From contig JADGRQ010000005.1 of assembly GCA_017880775.1 (NCBI GenBank), positions 70,094 to 134,093 on the forward strand: a stretch of DNA of 64,000 nucleotides. The letters run 5' to 3'. The position numbers and the translations under genes were made by a program. Below are positions 1-10,570 of the stretch, piece by piece. The notes under the pieces are model-generated. The model was not told the origin of the DNA. It did no database searches and saw only the letters and a program-made list of their open reading frames with translations. Positions within the stretch are counted from its first letter, which is position 1; each line of letters starts with the position of its first letter. Source of the DNA: Burkholderiales bacterium. GTDB lineage: Bacteria; Pseudomonadota; Gammaproteobacteria; Burkholderiales; SG8-39.

Positions 1-2030
1 CCGGGCTCCCGGCGTTCCTGCGCATGGGCAGTTGGATCGGCGGCGACCGCGACGGCAATCCGTACGTGGACGCCGCAGTGATGCGCCACGCACTCGAGCG
101 CCATTCGCAAGTCATCGTGCAGCATTGCCTGGATGAAGTGCAGCGCCTGGGCCAGGAGCTCTCGATGTCCACGCTGCGCGCGGCTGTCTCACCCGAACTC
201 GAGCGGCTTGCCGAGGCTTCGGGCGACGCCACCCCGCACCGCGCCTCCGAGCCCTACCGCCGCGCGCTGATCGGCATGTACGCGCGCCTGGCGGCCACTG
301 CGCGCAGCCTCGGCCATCGCGACGCCGAGCGCCAGCCCCTCGCACAGGGAACGCCCTATGCCGATGCAGCCGCTTTTCGTGCGGACCTGGACGTGATATC
401 GGGTTCGCTCGAAGCGAACGGCTCGGCGCGCATCGCGCGCGGACGGCTGCGACGGCTGCGCAGCGCGACCGCGATCTTCGGCTTCCATCTGGCTTCGCTC
501 GACGCGCGGCAGCATGCCCTGGCGCATCAGCGTACGGTCGATGAGCTGTTCGCGCTCGCCGGGCAACCTGGTTACAACGGACTGGACGAACCAGCCCGCT
601 GCGCGTGGCTGGTCGCTGAGCTCTCGACCGCGCGACCGCTGCGTTCGCAGTTTGTCGCCTACACGGAAGCAACCCGCTCGGAGCTCGCCATTTTCGATGC
701 CATCGCGGAATTGCAGGTCCGCTACGGCAAGGTCGCCATTCCCAACTACGTCGTCTCCATGAGCCAGGCGCCCAGCGATCTGCTCGAGGTCGCGCTGCTG
801 CTGAAGGAATCCGGCGTGCTGCGCGTTTCGGACCGGCCCGAGAGCGGCATGAACCTGGTGCCGCTGTTCGAATCGATACCCGACTTGCGCGCCTCCGCGC
901 AGGTGATGGACAGCCTGCTGGGCATGCCCGCCTACCGCGCCCTGCTCGCCGCGTGCAACGGCGTGCAGGAGGTGATGCTCGGCTATTCGGACAGCAACAA
1001 GGACGGCGGCTACCTGACCGCGAACTGGGAACTGTACAAGGCGGGCACGGCGCTGGTGGGCGTCGCCGAGCGACACGGCGTGGACCTGCGCTTCTTTCAC
1101 GGCCGCGGCGGCACGGTCGGGCGTGGCGGCGGGCCGAGCTACGAGGCCATCCTCGCCCAGCCGCCCGGCAGCGTGCGCGGCCAGATCCGCCTGACCGAAC
1201 AGGGCGAGATCATCGCCAGCAAGTACTCCGACCCGGAGATCGGGCGGCGCAATCTCGAGACGCTGGTGGCGGCGACGCTGGAGGCGACGCTGCTCAATCG
1301 CGCCGACGCAGCGCAGGTTACCGCGGCATGGAGCGAGGCGATCGAGGCCATGAGCGCCGCCGCCTACGCGGCCTACCGCGGCCTGGTCTACGACACGCCG
1401 CGCTTCGCGGAGTTTTTCCGCGATGTCACGCCGATCCGCGAACTGTCCGAGTTGAACGTCGGCAGCCGGCCGACCGCGCGCAGCAAGTCCGGCCGCATCG
1501 AGGATCTGCGCGCGATCCCGTGGGTGTTCAGCTGGTCGCTCGCGCGCATCATGCTCCCCGGGTGGTACGGCTTCGGGTCGGGGGTGGACGCGTTCCTGAA
1601 GAGCGGCGGGGCGCAGGGCCTCGCGTTGCTGCGCGAGATGCACGCGCGCTGGCCGTTCTGGCGCGCGGTGCTGTCCAACATGGACATGGTGCTCGCCAAG
1701 GCCGAATTCAGCATCGCCTCGCGCTACGCCGGGCTGGTGCAGGACCCGGCGCTGCGCGACGCGATCTTCGGCCGGCTGAAGACGGAATTCGAAATGACGT
1801 GCAAACACCTGTTCGCCATCACCGGGCAGAGCGAGCTGCTGGAGGGGAACCCGGCGCTCGCGCGCAGCATGCGCAACCGCACACCTTACGTCGATCCACT
1901 CAACCACCTGCAGGTCGAGCTGCTGCGCCGCTTTCGCGCCGGCGGCGCCGACGCGAGCGACGAGCGCGTCCACCGCGCGATCCTGCTCACCATCAACGGC
2001 ATCGCTGCGGGCTTGAGGAACAGCGGTTAA
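1..2030 (+). CDS. ppc: phosphoenolpyruvate carboxylase, 5'-truncated by the window edge
   Basis: Carboxylates PEP with bicarbonate to oxaloacetate, an anaplerotic cytosolic reaction. About 675 C-terminal residues are visible of a family usually 880-930 long. The reading frame is already open at base 3, so the start lies outside the window. Family motifs appear in order: GSWIGGDRDGNP near the visible N-terminus, GYSDSNKDGG, the glycine-rich catalytic loop FHGRGGTVGRGGGP, then GSRPTARSKSG followed by LRAIPWVFSW, and the conserved C-terminal end TINGIAAGLRNSG. No lesion is seen. A GC-rich hairpin follows the stop codon and the next gene converges on it. Identification is secure. Confidence 0.97.
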   Translation, partial: GLPAFLRMGSWIGGDRDGNPYVDAAVMRHALERHSQVIVQHCLDEVQRLGQELSMSTLRAAVSPELERLAEASGDATPHRASEPYRRALIGMYARLAATARSLGHRDAERQPLAQGTPYADAAAFRADLDVISGSLEANGSARIARGRLRRLRSATAIFGFHLASLDARQHALAHQRTVDELFALAGQPGYNGLDEPARCAWLVAELSTARPLRSQFVAYTEATRSELAIFDAIAELQVRYGKVAIPNYVVSMSQAPSDLLEVALLLKESGVLRVSDRPESGMNLVPLFESIPDLRASAQVMDSLLGMPAYRALLAACNGVQEVMLGYSDSNKDGGYLTANWELYKAGTALVGVAERHGVDLRFFHGRGGTVGRGGGPSYEAILAQPPGSVRGQIRLTEQGEIIASKYSDPEIGRRNLETLVAATLEATLLNRADAAQVTAAWSEAIEAMSAAAYAAYRGLVYDTPRFAEFFRDVTPIRELSELNVGSRPTARSKSGRIEDLRAIPWVFSWSLARIMLPGWYGFGSGVDAFLKSGGAQGLALLREMHARWPFWRAVLSNMDMVLAKAEFSIASRYAGLVQDPALRDAIFGRLKTEFEMTCKHLFAITGQSELLEGNPALARSMRNRTPYVDPLNHLQVELLRRFRAGGADASDERVHRAILLTINGIAAGLRNSG

Positions 2031-2042
2031 GGGATGAGCGTC

Positions 2043-2062
2043 GCTCCCGCAGAAGCGGGAGC
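2043..2062. terminator. perfect hairpin between convergent genes (terminator or REP-like palindrome)
   Basis: Arms GCTCCCGC and GCGGGAGC pair perfectly around the loop AGAA. It lies 12 nt after the ppc stop and 8 nt before the end of the convergent hydrolase gene. No T-tract follows on either strand, so it may be a bidirectional stop or mRNA-stabilising stem. The stem and its flanks (CGTC before, CCAGG after) resemble dispersed palindromes common in betaproteobacterial intergenic DNA. Confidence 0.55.
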
Positions 2063-2070
2063 CCAGGAAC

Positions 2071-3222
2071 TCAGTCGTCGAGGCCGCTCATGCCTTTGCG
2101 GTGTGCCAGGACCCTCGCGCCGGCGATGCGAAACACGACTTTGCCCGGCCAGGCGAGGTGTCCATCCGGTTTTCGGCTGAACAGTATTCCGTCGGTGCAT
2201 GCGACGATCTGCGTCCGCGCCTTCGGCCCGCGCGCATCGGCCGGGTCGATGACTTCGCAGACCGGCGTGCCCGTGCGGACCCGGGAACCCTTCGGCACGT
2301 GATAGACGAGCATGCCCGGCTTGGGACAATAGCCGACGTCCATGCCGCTCATCGGCGTCGCATCTGCCTTGAGCCGCGGCAGCTTGCCCGCACGTCCCGA
2401 GACGATCCCGCGCCGCACCAGGAACCGGTAGAGATTGCGCGCGTCGGACTCGCCGAGCGCGTGATTCACCTCATGCTGACTGCGGTACTCGATTGTCGCA
2501 GACAGGCAAGCCTGCGGAACGTTCGCCGCCGGAAACCGTTCGGCGAGCCGCGCCCACAGCGCGCCATTGACCCCGGAGAAGGTGAGGGACTCGGGGTACG
2601 GATCGTTGTACAGCGTCGCCTCGGCGCCGATGTCGGCAGCGAGCATGCGCGCGGGACCCGGCCAATCCTTGCGCGATATGAACAGGTGCAGCGCAGCTTC
2701 CATGTCACAGTGCAGATCGAGCACGACATCGGCGTCGATGGACAGCTTCATCATCGCGACGCGCAGCATCTGCAGTTCGTTGATCGGTTTCATCCCGGCG
2801 AGCGCTGCGGCAGCCGCCGCGCGTATCTTGGCGACGTTGTCGCCGGCGTTGCGTCCAAGCGTGCGACCGACACGTTCGGCCACCGCGCCGGAAAGATCGA
2901 GCCAGTTGCGGTTGAAGTTGTCGCGCCCGAGAAAATCGTAGCGGCCAAGATGGTTGTTGCCGACGAGTTGCGCGAGCCCGATCGGATTGACGGTCGGCAC
3001 CACCACGATTTCCCCCTTGATCCGGCCGCGCCGGTCGGCCTCCACCAGCATCGGCATCAGATGGTGCAGCGCCATGGCGCCCGGCAGTTCGTTCGCGTGA
3101 ATGGCCGCCTGGAGGTAGGCCTTCGGCCGCGCGCCCGCCTTGCCAAATCGGTGATAAACGATCCTCCGCTGCGTGCCCGGCGTCATCGACGGCAGCACAA
3201 TCATCCTCTTCGCATGGGGCAT
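2071..3222 (-). CDS. succinylglutamate desuccinylase/aspartoacylase family zinc hydrolase
   Basis: A 383-residue M14-type (AstE/AspA family) metallohydrolase expected to cleave an N-acyl amino acid or similar amide; the substrate cannot be read from sequence. Zinc-site residues visible are H42 and E45 in IHANELPG and H171 in LDLHCDME, with the substrate-binding NRNW motif near residue 105 and a late TIEYRSQHE segment that probably carries the catalytic glutamate. The ATG at 3222 is preferred because GAGGTGG lies just upstream; a GTG two codons earlier is possible. It is divergent from the ABC-importer operon, so it may act on an imported compound, but that is inference. Confidence 0.85.
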   Translation of the reverse strand: MPHAKRMIVLPSMTPGTQRRIVYHRFGKAGARPKAYLQAAIHANELPGAMALHHLMPMLVEADRRGRIKGEIVVVPTVNPIGLAQLVGNNHLGRYDFLGRDNFNRNWLDLSGAVAERVGRTLGRNAGDNVAKIRAAAAAALAGMKPINELQMLRVAMMKLSIDADVVLDLHCDMEAALHLFISRKDWPGPARMLAADIGAEATLYNDPYPESLTFSGVNGALWARLAERFPAANVPQACLSATIEYRSQHEVNHALGESDARNLYRFLVRRGIVSGRAGKLPRLKADATPMSGMDVGYCPKPGMLVYHVPKGSRVRTGTPVCEVIDPADARGPKARTQIVACTDGILFSRKPDGHLAWPGKVVFRIAGARVLAHRKGMSGLDD

Positions 3223-3315
3223 GACCACCTCGTTTGGGGAAGAGGGGCCATTGTCCGCGTTTCACGCGGCTTGAACAGGCCCCGGGCGGGTTGCTTCAGC
3301 GGGTTCGATTGCAGG

Positions 3316-3337
3316 TAATATCCGCTTCACCAAGCGG
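3316..3337 (+). promoter_or_regulatory. -10-like TAATAT and hairpin touching the Shine-Dalgarno of the binding-protein gene
   Basis: The divergent gap 3223-3346 holds a TAATAT at 3316-3321, then a perfect hairpin CCGCTT-CACC-AAGCGG at 3322-3337. The last two G of the stem are the first bases of the GGAG ribosome site at 3336-3339. The hairpin could therefore modulate translation of the binding protein. No clear -35 was found. Confidence 0.35.
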
Positions 3338-3346
3338 AGCGTTCCA

Positions 3347-5137
3347 ATGAGCGAAAGAAAGTTGCGCGATCTGATCGCCGAAGTCAAACGGGGCTGCGTT
3401 TCCCGGCGCCGGTTCATCCAGACGATGGTCGGCTTAGGCCTGACGGCCCCGCTGGCCTCGCAGATGCTGACCTACTCGGGGGTCGCGCAGGCACAGCCGA
3501 AATCCACGTACAAGCCGACTAAGCGCGGCGGCGGCGGCGCGCTCAAGTGCCTGTGGTGGCAGGGTGCGACGCTGCTCAATCCCCACTTCGCCGTCGGCAC
3601 CAAGGACCAGGAGGGCTCGCGCATCTTCTACGAACCGCTCGCGGGATGGGATCACGAGGGGAACCTGGTGCCGATGCTCGCCGCCGAGGCGCCGAGCCTG
3701 CAGAACGGCGGCCTGTCGCGCGACGGCCTGTCCGTTACCTGGAAATTGAAGAAGAACGTGCAGTGGCACGACGGCAAGCCGTTCACCGCCGACGACGTGG
3801 TATTCAACTGGGAATACGCCGCCGACCCGGCCACCGCTTCGGTCTGGATCGGCAGCTACAAGGACGTCAAGGCCGAGAAGCTCGACTCGCACACCGTCAA
3901 GGTCACGTTCCCGAAGCCGACGCCGTACTGGGCCGACGCGTTCGTCGGCACGCGCGGCATGATCATCCCCAAGCATCTGTTCGAGGCCTACAAGGGCGGC
4001 AAGTCCCGGGACGCGCCGGCCAACCTGAAGCCGGTCGGTACCGGCCCGTACAAATTCACCGATTTCAAACCGGGCGACATGGTGCGCGGAGAGATCAACA
4101 CGGCCTACCACGAGCCGAACCGGCCGTATTTCGATTCCATCGAAATGAAGGGCGGCGGCGACGCGGTGTCGGCCGCGCGCGCGGTGCTGCAGACCGGGGA
4201 GTTCGACTATGCGTGGAACATCCAGGTCGAGGACGAGATCCTGCTGCGCATGGAGAAGGGCGGCAAGGGCCGCGCCGAGATCACGCCGGGCGGCAACATC
4301 GAGCATATGCAGCTGAACAGCACCGACCCGTGGACGGAAGTGGACGGCGAGCGCGCGAGCGTGAAGACCAAACACCCGATCCTCAGCGACACGGCGGTGC
4401 GCCGCGCGCTCGGCATGCTGGTTGATCGCGCCTCCGTGCAGGAGCACATCTACGGGCGCACGGGCGTCGCCACCGCCAACTTCCTCAACAACCCGGAGCG
4501 GTTCCGCTCGAAGAACACCAAGTGGGAATTCAACGTCGACAAGGCGGCGCAGACGCTGGAAGCCGCGGGATGGAAACGGGGGCCCGACGGCATCCGCGTA
4601 AAGGACGGGAAGAAGCTCAAGTTCGTGTTCCAGACCTCCATCAACGCGCCGCGCCAGAAGACCCAGGCGATCGTCAAGCAGGCCTGCCAGAAGGCGGGCA
4701 TCGACCTGGAGCTCAAGGCCGTGACCTCGGCGGTGTTCTTTTCCTCGGACGTGGCCAATCCCGACACCTACCCGAAGTTCTATTGCGACCTGCAGATGTA
4801 CACCACGACCATGACGCAGCCGGATCCGGAGCTGTTCATGGACCAGTTCTGTTCCTGGCAGGCGTCCACCAAGGAGAACAAGTGGCAGGGCCGCAATATC
4901 ACGCGCTGGAAGAGCGACGACTATGACAAGGCGTACCGCGCGGCCGAAGGCGAGCTCGACCCGGTCAAGCGCGCCGCGCTGTTCATCCGCATGAACGAAC
5001 TGGCGGTCGAGGACCAGGCGGTGATCCCGGTCGTCTACCGCCCGCGCGTGGCCGCGATCAGCAGCAAGTTGCAAGCGCCGCTCTCGGGCTGGGACAACGA
5101 CTTCTGGAACTTGAGGGACTGGTACAGGGACGCCTGA
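3347..5137 (+). CDS. ABC transporter substrate-binding protein, family 5 (peptide/opine type), Tat-exported
   Basis: A 596-residue periplasmic binding protein of the DppA/OppA class. The N-terminus has a twin-arginine motif (SRRRFIQ, residues 25-31), a hydrophobic stretch and an AQA cleavage site near residue 50, so Tat export is likely rather than Sec. The mature protein shows family features such as the WHDGKPFTADDVVFN segment near residue 140, and a C-terminal region ending in WDNDFWNLRDWYRDA. It heads a five-gene importer operon with its cognate permeases 10 nt downstream. The substrate may be a dipeptide, an oligopeptide or another small amide, and is not decidable from sequence. Confidence 0.92.
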   Translation: MSERKLRDLIAEVKRGCVSRRRFIQTMVGLGLTAPLASQMLTYSGVAQAQPKSTYKPTKRGGGGALKCLWWQGATLLNPHFAVGTKDQEGSRIFYEPLAGWDHEGNLVPMLAAEAPSLQNGGLSRDGLSVTWKLKKNVQWHDGKPFTADDVVFNWEYAADPATASVWIGSYKDVKAEKLDSHTVKVTFPKPTPYWADAFVGTRGMIIPKHLFEAYKGGKSRDAPANLKPVGTGPYKFTDFKPGDMVRGEINTAYHEPNRPYFDSIEMKGGGDAVSAARAVLQTGEFDYAWNIQVEDEILLRMEKGGKGRAEITPGGNIEHMQLNSTDPWTEVDGERASVKTKHPILSDTAVRRALGMLVDRASVQEHIYGRTGVATANFLNNPERFRSKNTKWEFNVDKAAQTLEAAGWKRGPDGIRVKDGKKLKFVFQTSINAPRQKTQAIVKQACQKAGIDLELKAVTSAVFFSSDVANPDTYPKFYCDLQMYTTTMTQPDPELFMDQFCSWQASTKENKWQGRNITRWKSDDYDKAYRAAEGELDPVKRAALFIRMNELAVEDQAVIPVVYRPRVAAISSKLQAPLSGWDNDFWNLRDWYRDA

Positions 5138-5147
5138 TCCGCGCGCG

Positions 5148-6107
5148 ATGAGCAGGTATCTGCTCAGACGCCTGCTCATCGCGATCCCGAGCCTGCTCGG
5201 AATCAGCGTGGTGCTGTTCACGGTGCTGGCGCTGGCACCCGGCGACCCGTTCGAGGAACTGGCCACGAACCCCAACGTCCCCGCCGAGGTGCGCGCCAAC
5301 CTGCGCGTCAAGTTCGGGCTCGACGATCCGGTCGCCGTGCGCTACGTGCGCTGGTTCTCCGCGATGATGCAGGGGGACTGGGGATTCTCCTTCGCCAGCC
5401 GCATCGACGTGGATACGCTGATCCTGCAGCGGCTGCCGGTCACGCTGTTCGTGATCGGTTCCTCCCAGCTGCTCGCGCTGCTGATCGCGTTGCCCGTCGG
5501 CGTCTACGCGGCGACCCGTCCCTATTCGCTGTTCGACCAGATCGCCAATACGCTTGCCTTCATCGGTTTCTCGCTGCCGACCTTCTTTACCGGCATCCTG
5601 TTCATCCTGTTCTTCAGCATCTACCTCGACTGGCTGCCGTTCGTCTACCGGGCGGACATCAGCGCCACCGGGTGGCGCTGGTACTGGGAGCATTTGCGGC
5701 AGGCCATCATGCCGATCGCGGTGCTGGGACTGTTCCAGGGCGCGTCGTGGACGCGCTACGTGCGTTCCGCGGTGCTCGACGTGATCCGGCTCGACTACGT
5801 CACCACGGCCCGGGCGAAAGGGCTGGGCGAGCGCGTGGTCGTGGTCAAGCACGTGGTGCGCAACGCCCTGATCCCGGTGGTCACGCTGGTGGCGCTGCAG
5901 ATGCCGGCGATCTTCGGCGGCGCCATCGTCACCGAGCAGATCTTCCGGGTACCCGGCATCGGCTCGCTCTTGATCAGCGCGATCCTCGCCAACGACACCC
6001 CCGTGATCATGGCGGTGACGTTCGTGTTTTCCTGCCTCGTCATCCTCTGCAACCTGCTCGCCGACATGCTCTATGGCTGGCTCGACCCCCGCATCTCCTA
6101 CCGTTAG
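5148..6107 (+). CDS. ABC transporter permease, DppB-like
   Basis: A 319-residue inner-membrane permease of the peptide/nickel family. It opens with the typical MSRYLLRRLLIAIPSLLGIS signal-anchor helix and has about six membrane segments. The EAA-type cytoplasmic loop appears as TTARAKGLGERVVVVKHVVRNALIP near residue 220, the coupling-helix region for the ATPase partners. It starts 10 nt after the binding-protein gene, and its 3' end overlaps the next permease by 35 nt, indicating translational coupling. Confidence 0.93.
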   Translation: MSRYLLRRLLIAIPSLLGISVVLFTVLALAPGDPFEELATNPNVPAEVRANLRVKFGLDDPVAVRYVRWFSAMMQGDWGFSFASRIDVDTLILQRLPVTLFVIGSSQLLALLIALPVGVYAATRPYSLFDQIANTLAFIGFSLPTFFTGILFILFFSIYLDWLPFVYRADISATGWRWYWEHLRQAIMPIAVLGLFQGASWTRYVRSAVLDVIRLDYVTTARAKGLGERVVVVKHVVRNALIPVVTLVALQMPAIFGGAIVTEQIFRVPGIGSLLISAILANDTPVIMAVTFVFSCLVILCNLLADMLYGWLDPRISYR

Positions 6108-6993
6108 CGCCGCGACGAGTGCTGCGGTGGGCGCCGAAACCTGGCGGCGCTTCCGCCGGCACAAGCTCGCGCTCGCGGGCGCGCTGATCCTCGCGGTGAT
6201 CGCGCTGGCGGTTCTGTTCGGCCCGCTGCTATGGCGCGTGCCGATCAACGAGATCGATTTCCCGGCAAAACTTCAAGGCACGTCCTGGCGCCACCCGCTC
6301 GGCACCGACGATCTCGGCCAGGACCTGCTTTCGAGGATGCTGTACGGCGGGCGCATCTCGCTCGCGGTGGGTCTTGCCGCGATGCTGATCGCCGTGGTGG
6401 TGGGCACCGCGATGGGCGCGCTGGCCGGCATTTCGCGCGGCAGCGTCGATGCCGCGCTGATGTGGATTACCGACCTGTTCCTGTCACTGCCGCAGTTGCC
6501 GCTGCTGTTGCTGATCATTTATCTGTTTCGCGACTCGCTGAAAATGCTGGTGGGGCCGGAGGTGGGGGTGTTCATCCTGATCGTGATCGTGATCGGCGGC
6601 TTCCGCTGGATGCCGGTGGCGCGGCTGGTGCGGGCGCAGTTCCTGTCGCTGCGCGAGAAGGAGTTCGTCGAGGCGGCGCGCGCGCTGGGCGCGACGACGT
6701 GGCGTACGGTCTGGCGACACATCCTGCCCAATTCGCTCGGGCCGGTGATCGTCGCCGGCACCATCGACGTCGCCGCCGCGATCATCGCCGAATCGACGCT
6801 GTCGTTCCTCGGCCTCGGCTTCCCGCCGGACATCCCGACCTGGGGGCGCATCCTGTTCGACGCCAAGGACTACCTCGACGTCGCCCCGCACTGGGCGGTG
6901 ATCCCGGGCGCGGCGATCTTCCTCACGGTCCTGTCAATCAACTACATCGGCGACGGCCTGCGCGACGCGCTCGACCCCCGCAAGGTGATGTAG
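6073..6993 (+). CDS. ABC transporter permease, DppC-like
   Basis: A 306-residue second permease of the importer. An alanine/serine-rich N-terminus precedes [16 protein letters not shown], the usual DppC/OppC N-terminal membrane helix. The loop [24 protein letters not shown] is the EAA motif, followed by [19 protein letters not shown], diagnostic of DppC-type subunits. The ATG at 6073 lies inside the preceding gene, which gives a normal-length N-terminus. The next gene starts 8 nt after its stop. Confidence 0.93.
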   Translation: MAGSTPASPTVSAATSAAVGAETWRRFRRHKLALAGALILAVIALAVLFGPLLWRVPINEIDFPAKLQGTSWRHPLGTDDLGQDLLSRMLYGGRISLAVGLAAMLIAVVVGTAMGALAGISRGSVDAALMWITDLFLSLPQLPLLLLIIYLFRDSLKMLVGPEVGVFILIVIVIGGFRWMPVARLVRAQFLSLREKEFVEAARALGATTWRTVWRHILPNSLGPVIVAGTIDVAAAIIAESTLSFLGLGFPPDIPTWGRILFDAKDYLDVAPHWAVIPGAAIFLTVLSINYIGDGLRDALDPRKVM

Positions 6994-7001
6994 GACAGGG
7001 C

Positions 7002-7976
<975 letters not shown>

Positions 7977-7983
7977 ATCGCCG

Positions 7984-8955
7984 ATGACAGAACCGCTGCT
8001 GCGCGTGAAGGATCTGGTCAAGCACTTCCCGATCACGGGCGGGCTGCTGACGCGCGAGGTGGAGCGCGTGCACGCGGTCGACGGCGTGACCTTCGACATT
8101 GCCGCCGGCGAGACGCTCGGCCTGGTGGGCGAATCGGGCTGCGGCAAGTCCACCACCGGGCGCTGCATCCTGCGGCTGATCGAGCCGACCTCGGGCGAGG
8201 TCTGGTTCAACGGCCGCTCCCTCACGGCGCTGGATCGTCACGGGCTGCGCCAGGTGCGCCGCGACATGCAGATCATCTTCCAGGACCCTTACGCCTCGCT
8301 CAATCCGCGCATGACCGTGGGAGCGATCGTGGGCGAAGCGCTGGTGATCCACGACCTTGCGAAGAACGCGCGCGAGTTCGACGACCGGGTCGCGCATCTG
8401 CTCGAAACCGTGGGACTGCACCCGGAGCACATGCGCCGCTATCCGCATGAATTCTCCGGCGGCCAGCGCCAGCGCATCGGCATCGCGCGCGCGCTGGCGG
8501 TGTCGCCGAAGCTGATCGTCTGCGACGAGCCGGTCTCCGCGCTCGATGTCTCGATCCAGGCGCAGGTGATCAACCTGCTCGAAGACCTGCAGGAAAAGTT
8601 CAACCTGACCTACCTCTTCATCGCCCACGACCTGTCGGTGGTCGAGCACATCAGCACCCGGGTCGCGGTGATGTACCTCGGGCGCATCGTCGAGGTCGCG
8701 CCCGCGCGCGAACTCTATACCGCGCCGAAGCACCCGTACACCGAGGCGCTGCTGTCCGCGGTGCCGATTCCCGACCCGGACGTGGCGCGCAAACGCATCG
8801 TCCTGGAAGGCGACGTGCCGAACCCGACGCGACCGCCGTCCGGATGCCATTTTCACACCCGCTGCCCGCGCGCGGAACAACGCTGCTCGCGCGAAGCGCC
8901 GCTGCTGCGGGAGATCTCACCCGGGCGCCTGTCCGCCTGCCACTTCTCGACATGA
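7984..8955 (+). CDS. ABC transporter ATP-binding protein, DppF-like
   Basis: A 323-residue second ATPase subunit. Walker [10 protein letters not shown], signature [15 protein letters not shown] and Walker [13 protein letters not shown] are all present, as is the C-terminal oligopeptide extension with GCHFHTRCP. The ATG at 7984 lies 7 nt after the preceding stop. It is the last transport gene; an enoyl-CoA hydratase gene follows after 10 nt, so the metabolic genes are probably co-transcribed. Confidence 0.93.
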   Translation: MTEPLLRVKDLVKHFPITGGLLTREVERVHAVDGVTFDIAAGETLGLVGESGCGKSTTGRCILRLIEPTSGEVWFNGRSLTALDRHGLRQVRRDMQIIFQDPYASLNPRMTVGAIVGEALVIHDLAKNAREFDDRVAHLLETVGLHPEHMRRYPHEFSGGQRQRIGIARALAVSPKLIVCDEPVSALDVSIQAQVINLLEDLQEKFNLTYLFIAHDLSVVEHISTRVAVMYLGRIVEVAPARELYTAPKHPYTEALLSAVPIPDPDVARKRIVLEGDVPNPTRPPSGCHFHTRCPRAEQRCSREAPLLREISPGRLSACHFST

Positions 8956-8965
8956 TGGAGGCTGC

Positions 8966-9778
8966 ATGAGCATCTATGAAGACGTGCTGTACGAGGTGAA
9001 GGACCGAGTCGCGGTCATATCGCTCAATCGGCCCGGCGTGCTGAACGCCTATACGACCGCGATGGGACAGAGCCTGAAGGACGCCGTAGCCGCCGCCATC
9101 GCGGACGATGCGGCGCGCGTCATCGTGCTGACGGGCGCGGGCCGCGGTTTTTGCGCCGGCGCGGACATGAAACTGCTGCAGAACATCTCACCGGGTGCGC
9201 AAGCCACGCAGGGCAACAGCACCGAAGCACCGGATGCGAAACACGGCTACGGCGGTCGCTTCGGCTATCTGCTCGACGCGCGCAAGCCGATCATCGCGGC
9301 GCTGAACGGACCGGCTGCCGGGCTCGGCCTGGTGCTCGCGCTGTACGCCGACCTGCGCTTCGCCGGAAGCGACGCCAAGTTCACGACCTCGTTCGCGCAG
9401 CGCGGGCTGATCGCCGAGCACGGCGTCAGCTGGCTGCTGCCGCGCCTGGTCGGTCCGGCGCATGCGCTCGACCTGCTGTTATCGGCGCGCAAGCTCGGCG
9501 CCGCCGAAGCCGAACGCATCGGCCTCGTCAACAAGGTCTTCCCGCAAGCGACCTTCATGCACGACGTCATGGCCTATGCGCGGTCGCTCGCGCAAACCGT
9601 TTCGCCGCGCTCGATGGCGATCATGAAGGCCCAGGTCTGGAAATCGCTGCTGCAGGATTTCAACGAGGCGCTCGCGCTGGCCGACAGCGAGATGCACAAG
9701 AGCTTCGCGAGTGCGGATTTCAAGGAAGGCGTTGCGCATTTCATCGAAAAGCGCTCGGCCGCGTTCACCGGCACCTGA
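8966..9778 (+). CDS. enoyl-CoA hydratase/isomerase family protein
   Basis: A 270-residue crotonase-fold protein, probably hydrating or isomerising an acyl-CoA. Visible are the CoA-binding GFCAGADMKLL segment near residue 60, the oxyanion-hole strand ALNGPAAGLGLVLALYADLRFA near residue 115 and a glutamate in RGLIAEHGVSWLLPRLVG at the usual position of a catalytic residue. A GGAG ribosome site precedes the ATG. It sits between the importer genes and a VOC protein, 3 nt from the latter, suggesting catabolism of an imported compound. The exact reaction is not assignable. Confidence 0.9.
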   Translation: MSIYEDVLYEVKDRVAVISLNRPGVLNAYTTAMGQSLKDAVAAAIADDAARVIVLTGAGRGFCAGADMKLLQNISPGAQATQGNSTEAPDAKHGYGGRFGYLLDARKPIIAALNGPAAGLGLVLALYADLRFAGSDAKFTTSFAQRGLIAEHGVSWLLPRLVGPAHALDLLLSARKLGAAEAERIGLVNKVFPQATFMHDVMAYARSLAQTVSPRSMAIMKAQVWKSLLQDFNEALALADSEMHKSFASADFKEGVAHFIEKRSAAFTGT

Positions 9779-9781
9779 GAA

Positions 9782-10570
9782 ATGGCGTCCTTTCTGCGGC
9801 TGCGCCAGATCTGCCTGGTTGCATCGGATCTCGTGCGCGAGACCGCGCGCATCAAGGCGATCTTCGGTCTGGAGGAATGCCACCGCGACGTCAATGTCGC
9901 AAAATACGGGCTCGAGAACGTACTGTTCCCGGTCGGCACCAGCTTCATCGAAATCGTTTCGCCGACGCGCCCGGGGACCGCCGCGGGCCGTTTCCTCGAG
10001 CGCCACGCCGGGTGCTACGGCTACATGCTGATCATGGACTGCGATGACCCGGAGCGGCGCCAGAGGCACGTCGAAGGCCTGGGCGTGCGGGTCGCGAACC
10101 TGATCCGACACGGCGATTACCTCGGCGTGCAACTGCACCCGAAGGACACCGGCGCCGCGATGCTCGAATTCAACCGCACCATCGGCGGTGAGGATCCGAT
10201 GGGCCCGTACTCTCCTGCGGGTCCCGGCTGGCAGCGGGCGATCCGCGACGACATCACGCGGCAAATGCTGGCGGCCGAAATCGAATGCCCCGATCCGCTC
10301 CGCTTTGCGGCGCGCTGGGGAGAAATCCTCGAGCGGCCGGTGCAGGACTTCGGGGCGGGAAGCTTTCGTATCGCGCTGGACGCCGGCGCAATCAATTTTC
10401 TGCCGACCGGTCTGCGGGAGGCAGCGTTGTCCGGAATCGAGCTGCAGGTCGCGAACCGCGCTGCCATCGTGGCGGCGGCGCAGGCGCGCGGCTGCGCATC
10501 TGATGACGGAACGGTCAGCGTGTGCGGGGTAAGGTTCCGTCTGACGGAGCGCGGCCTCACTGCAGCATGA
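9782..10570 (+). CDS. VOC (glyoxalase/dioxygenase fold) family protein
   Basis: A 262-residue protein with an N-terminal vicinal-oxygen-chelate half beginning RLRQICLVASDL and containing TSFIEIVSP, and a weaker second half from about residue 140. In many relatives the first strand carries a metal-binding histidine; here that position looks like glutamine (RLRQI), so metal dependence is uncertain. It starts 3 nt after the enoyl-CoA hydratase gene and belongs to that operon. Its 3' end overlaps the convergent pelG end by 14 nt. Substrate unknown. Confidence 0.75.
   Translation: MASFLRLRQICLVASDLVRETARIKAIFGLEECHRDVNVAKYGLENVLFPVGTSFIEIVSPTRPGTAAGRFLERHAGCYGYMLIMDCDDPERRQRHVEGLGVRVANLIRHGDYLGVQLHPKDTGAAMLEFNRTIGGEDPMGPYSPAGPGWQRAIRDDITRQMLAAEIECPDPLRFAARWGEILERPVQDFGAGSFRIALDAGAINFLPTGLREAALSGIELQVANRAAIVAAAQARGCASDDGTVSVCGVRFRLTERGLTAA

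Noticed and set aside
189-1973. 594-residue open frame antisense to ppc
   Set aside because: It lies exactly opposite a conserved enzyme, is full of Arg, Ala, Gln and His from GC-skewed codons and has no family features. It is a shadow of high GC content.
3434-5311. 625-residue open frame antisense to the peptide-binding protein
   Set aside because: Same pattern: Arg/Leu/Val-rich low-complexity text opposite a well-supported gene, no recognisable domain.
6231-7001. Upstream extension of the DppD-like ATPase
   Set aside because: The text before ATG 7002 is Arg-rich and overlaps the DppC-like permease in another frame. The ATPase fold starts after 7002.
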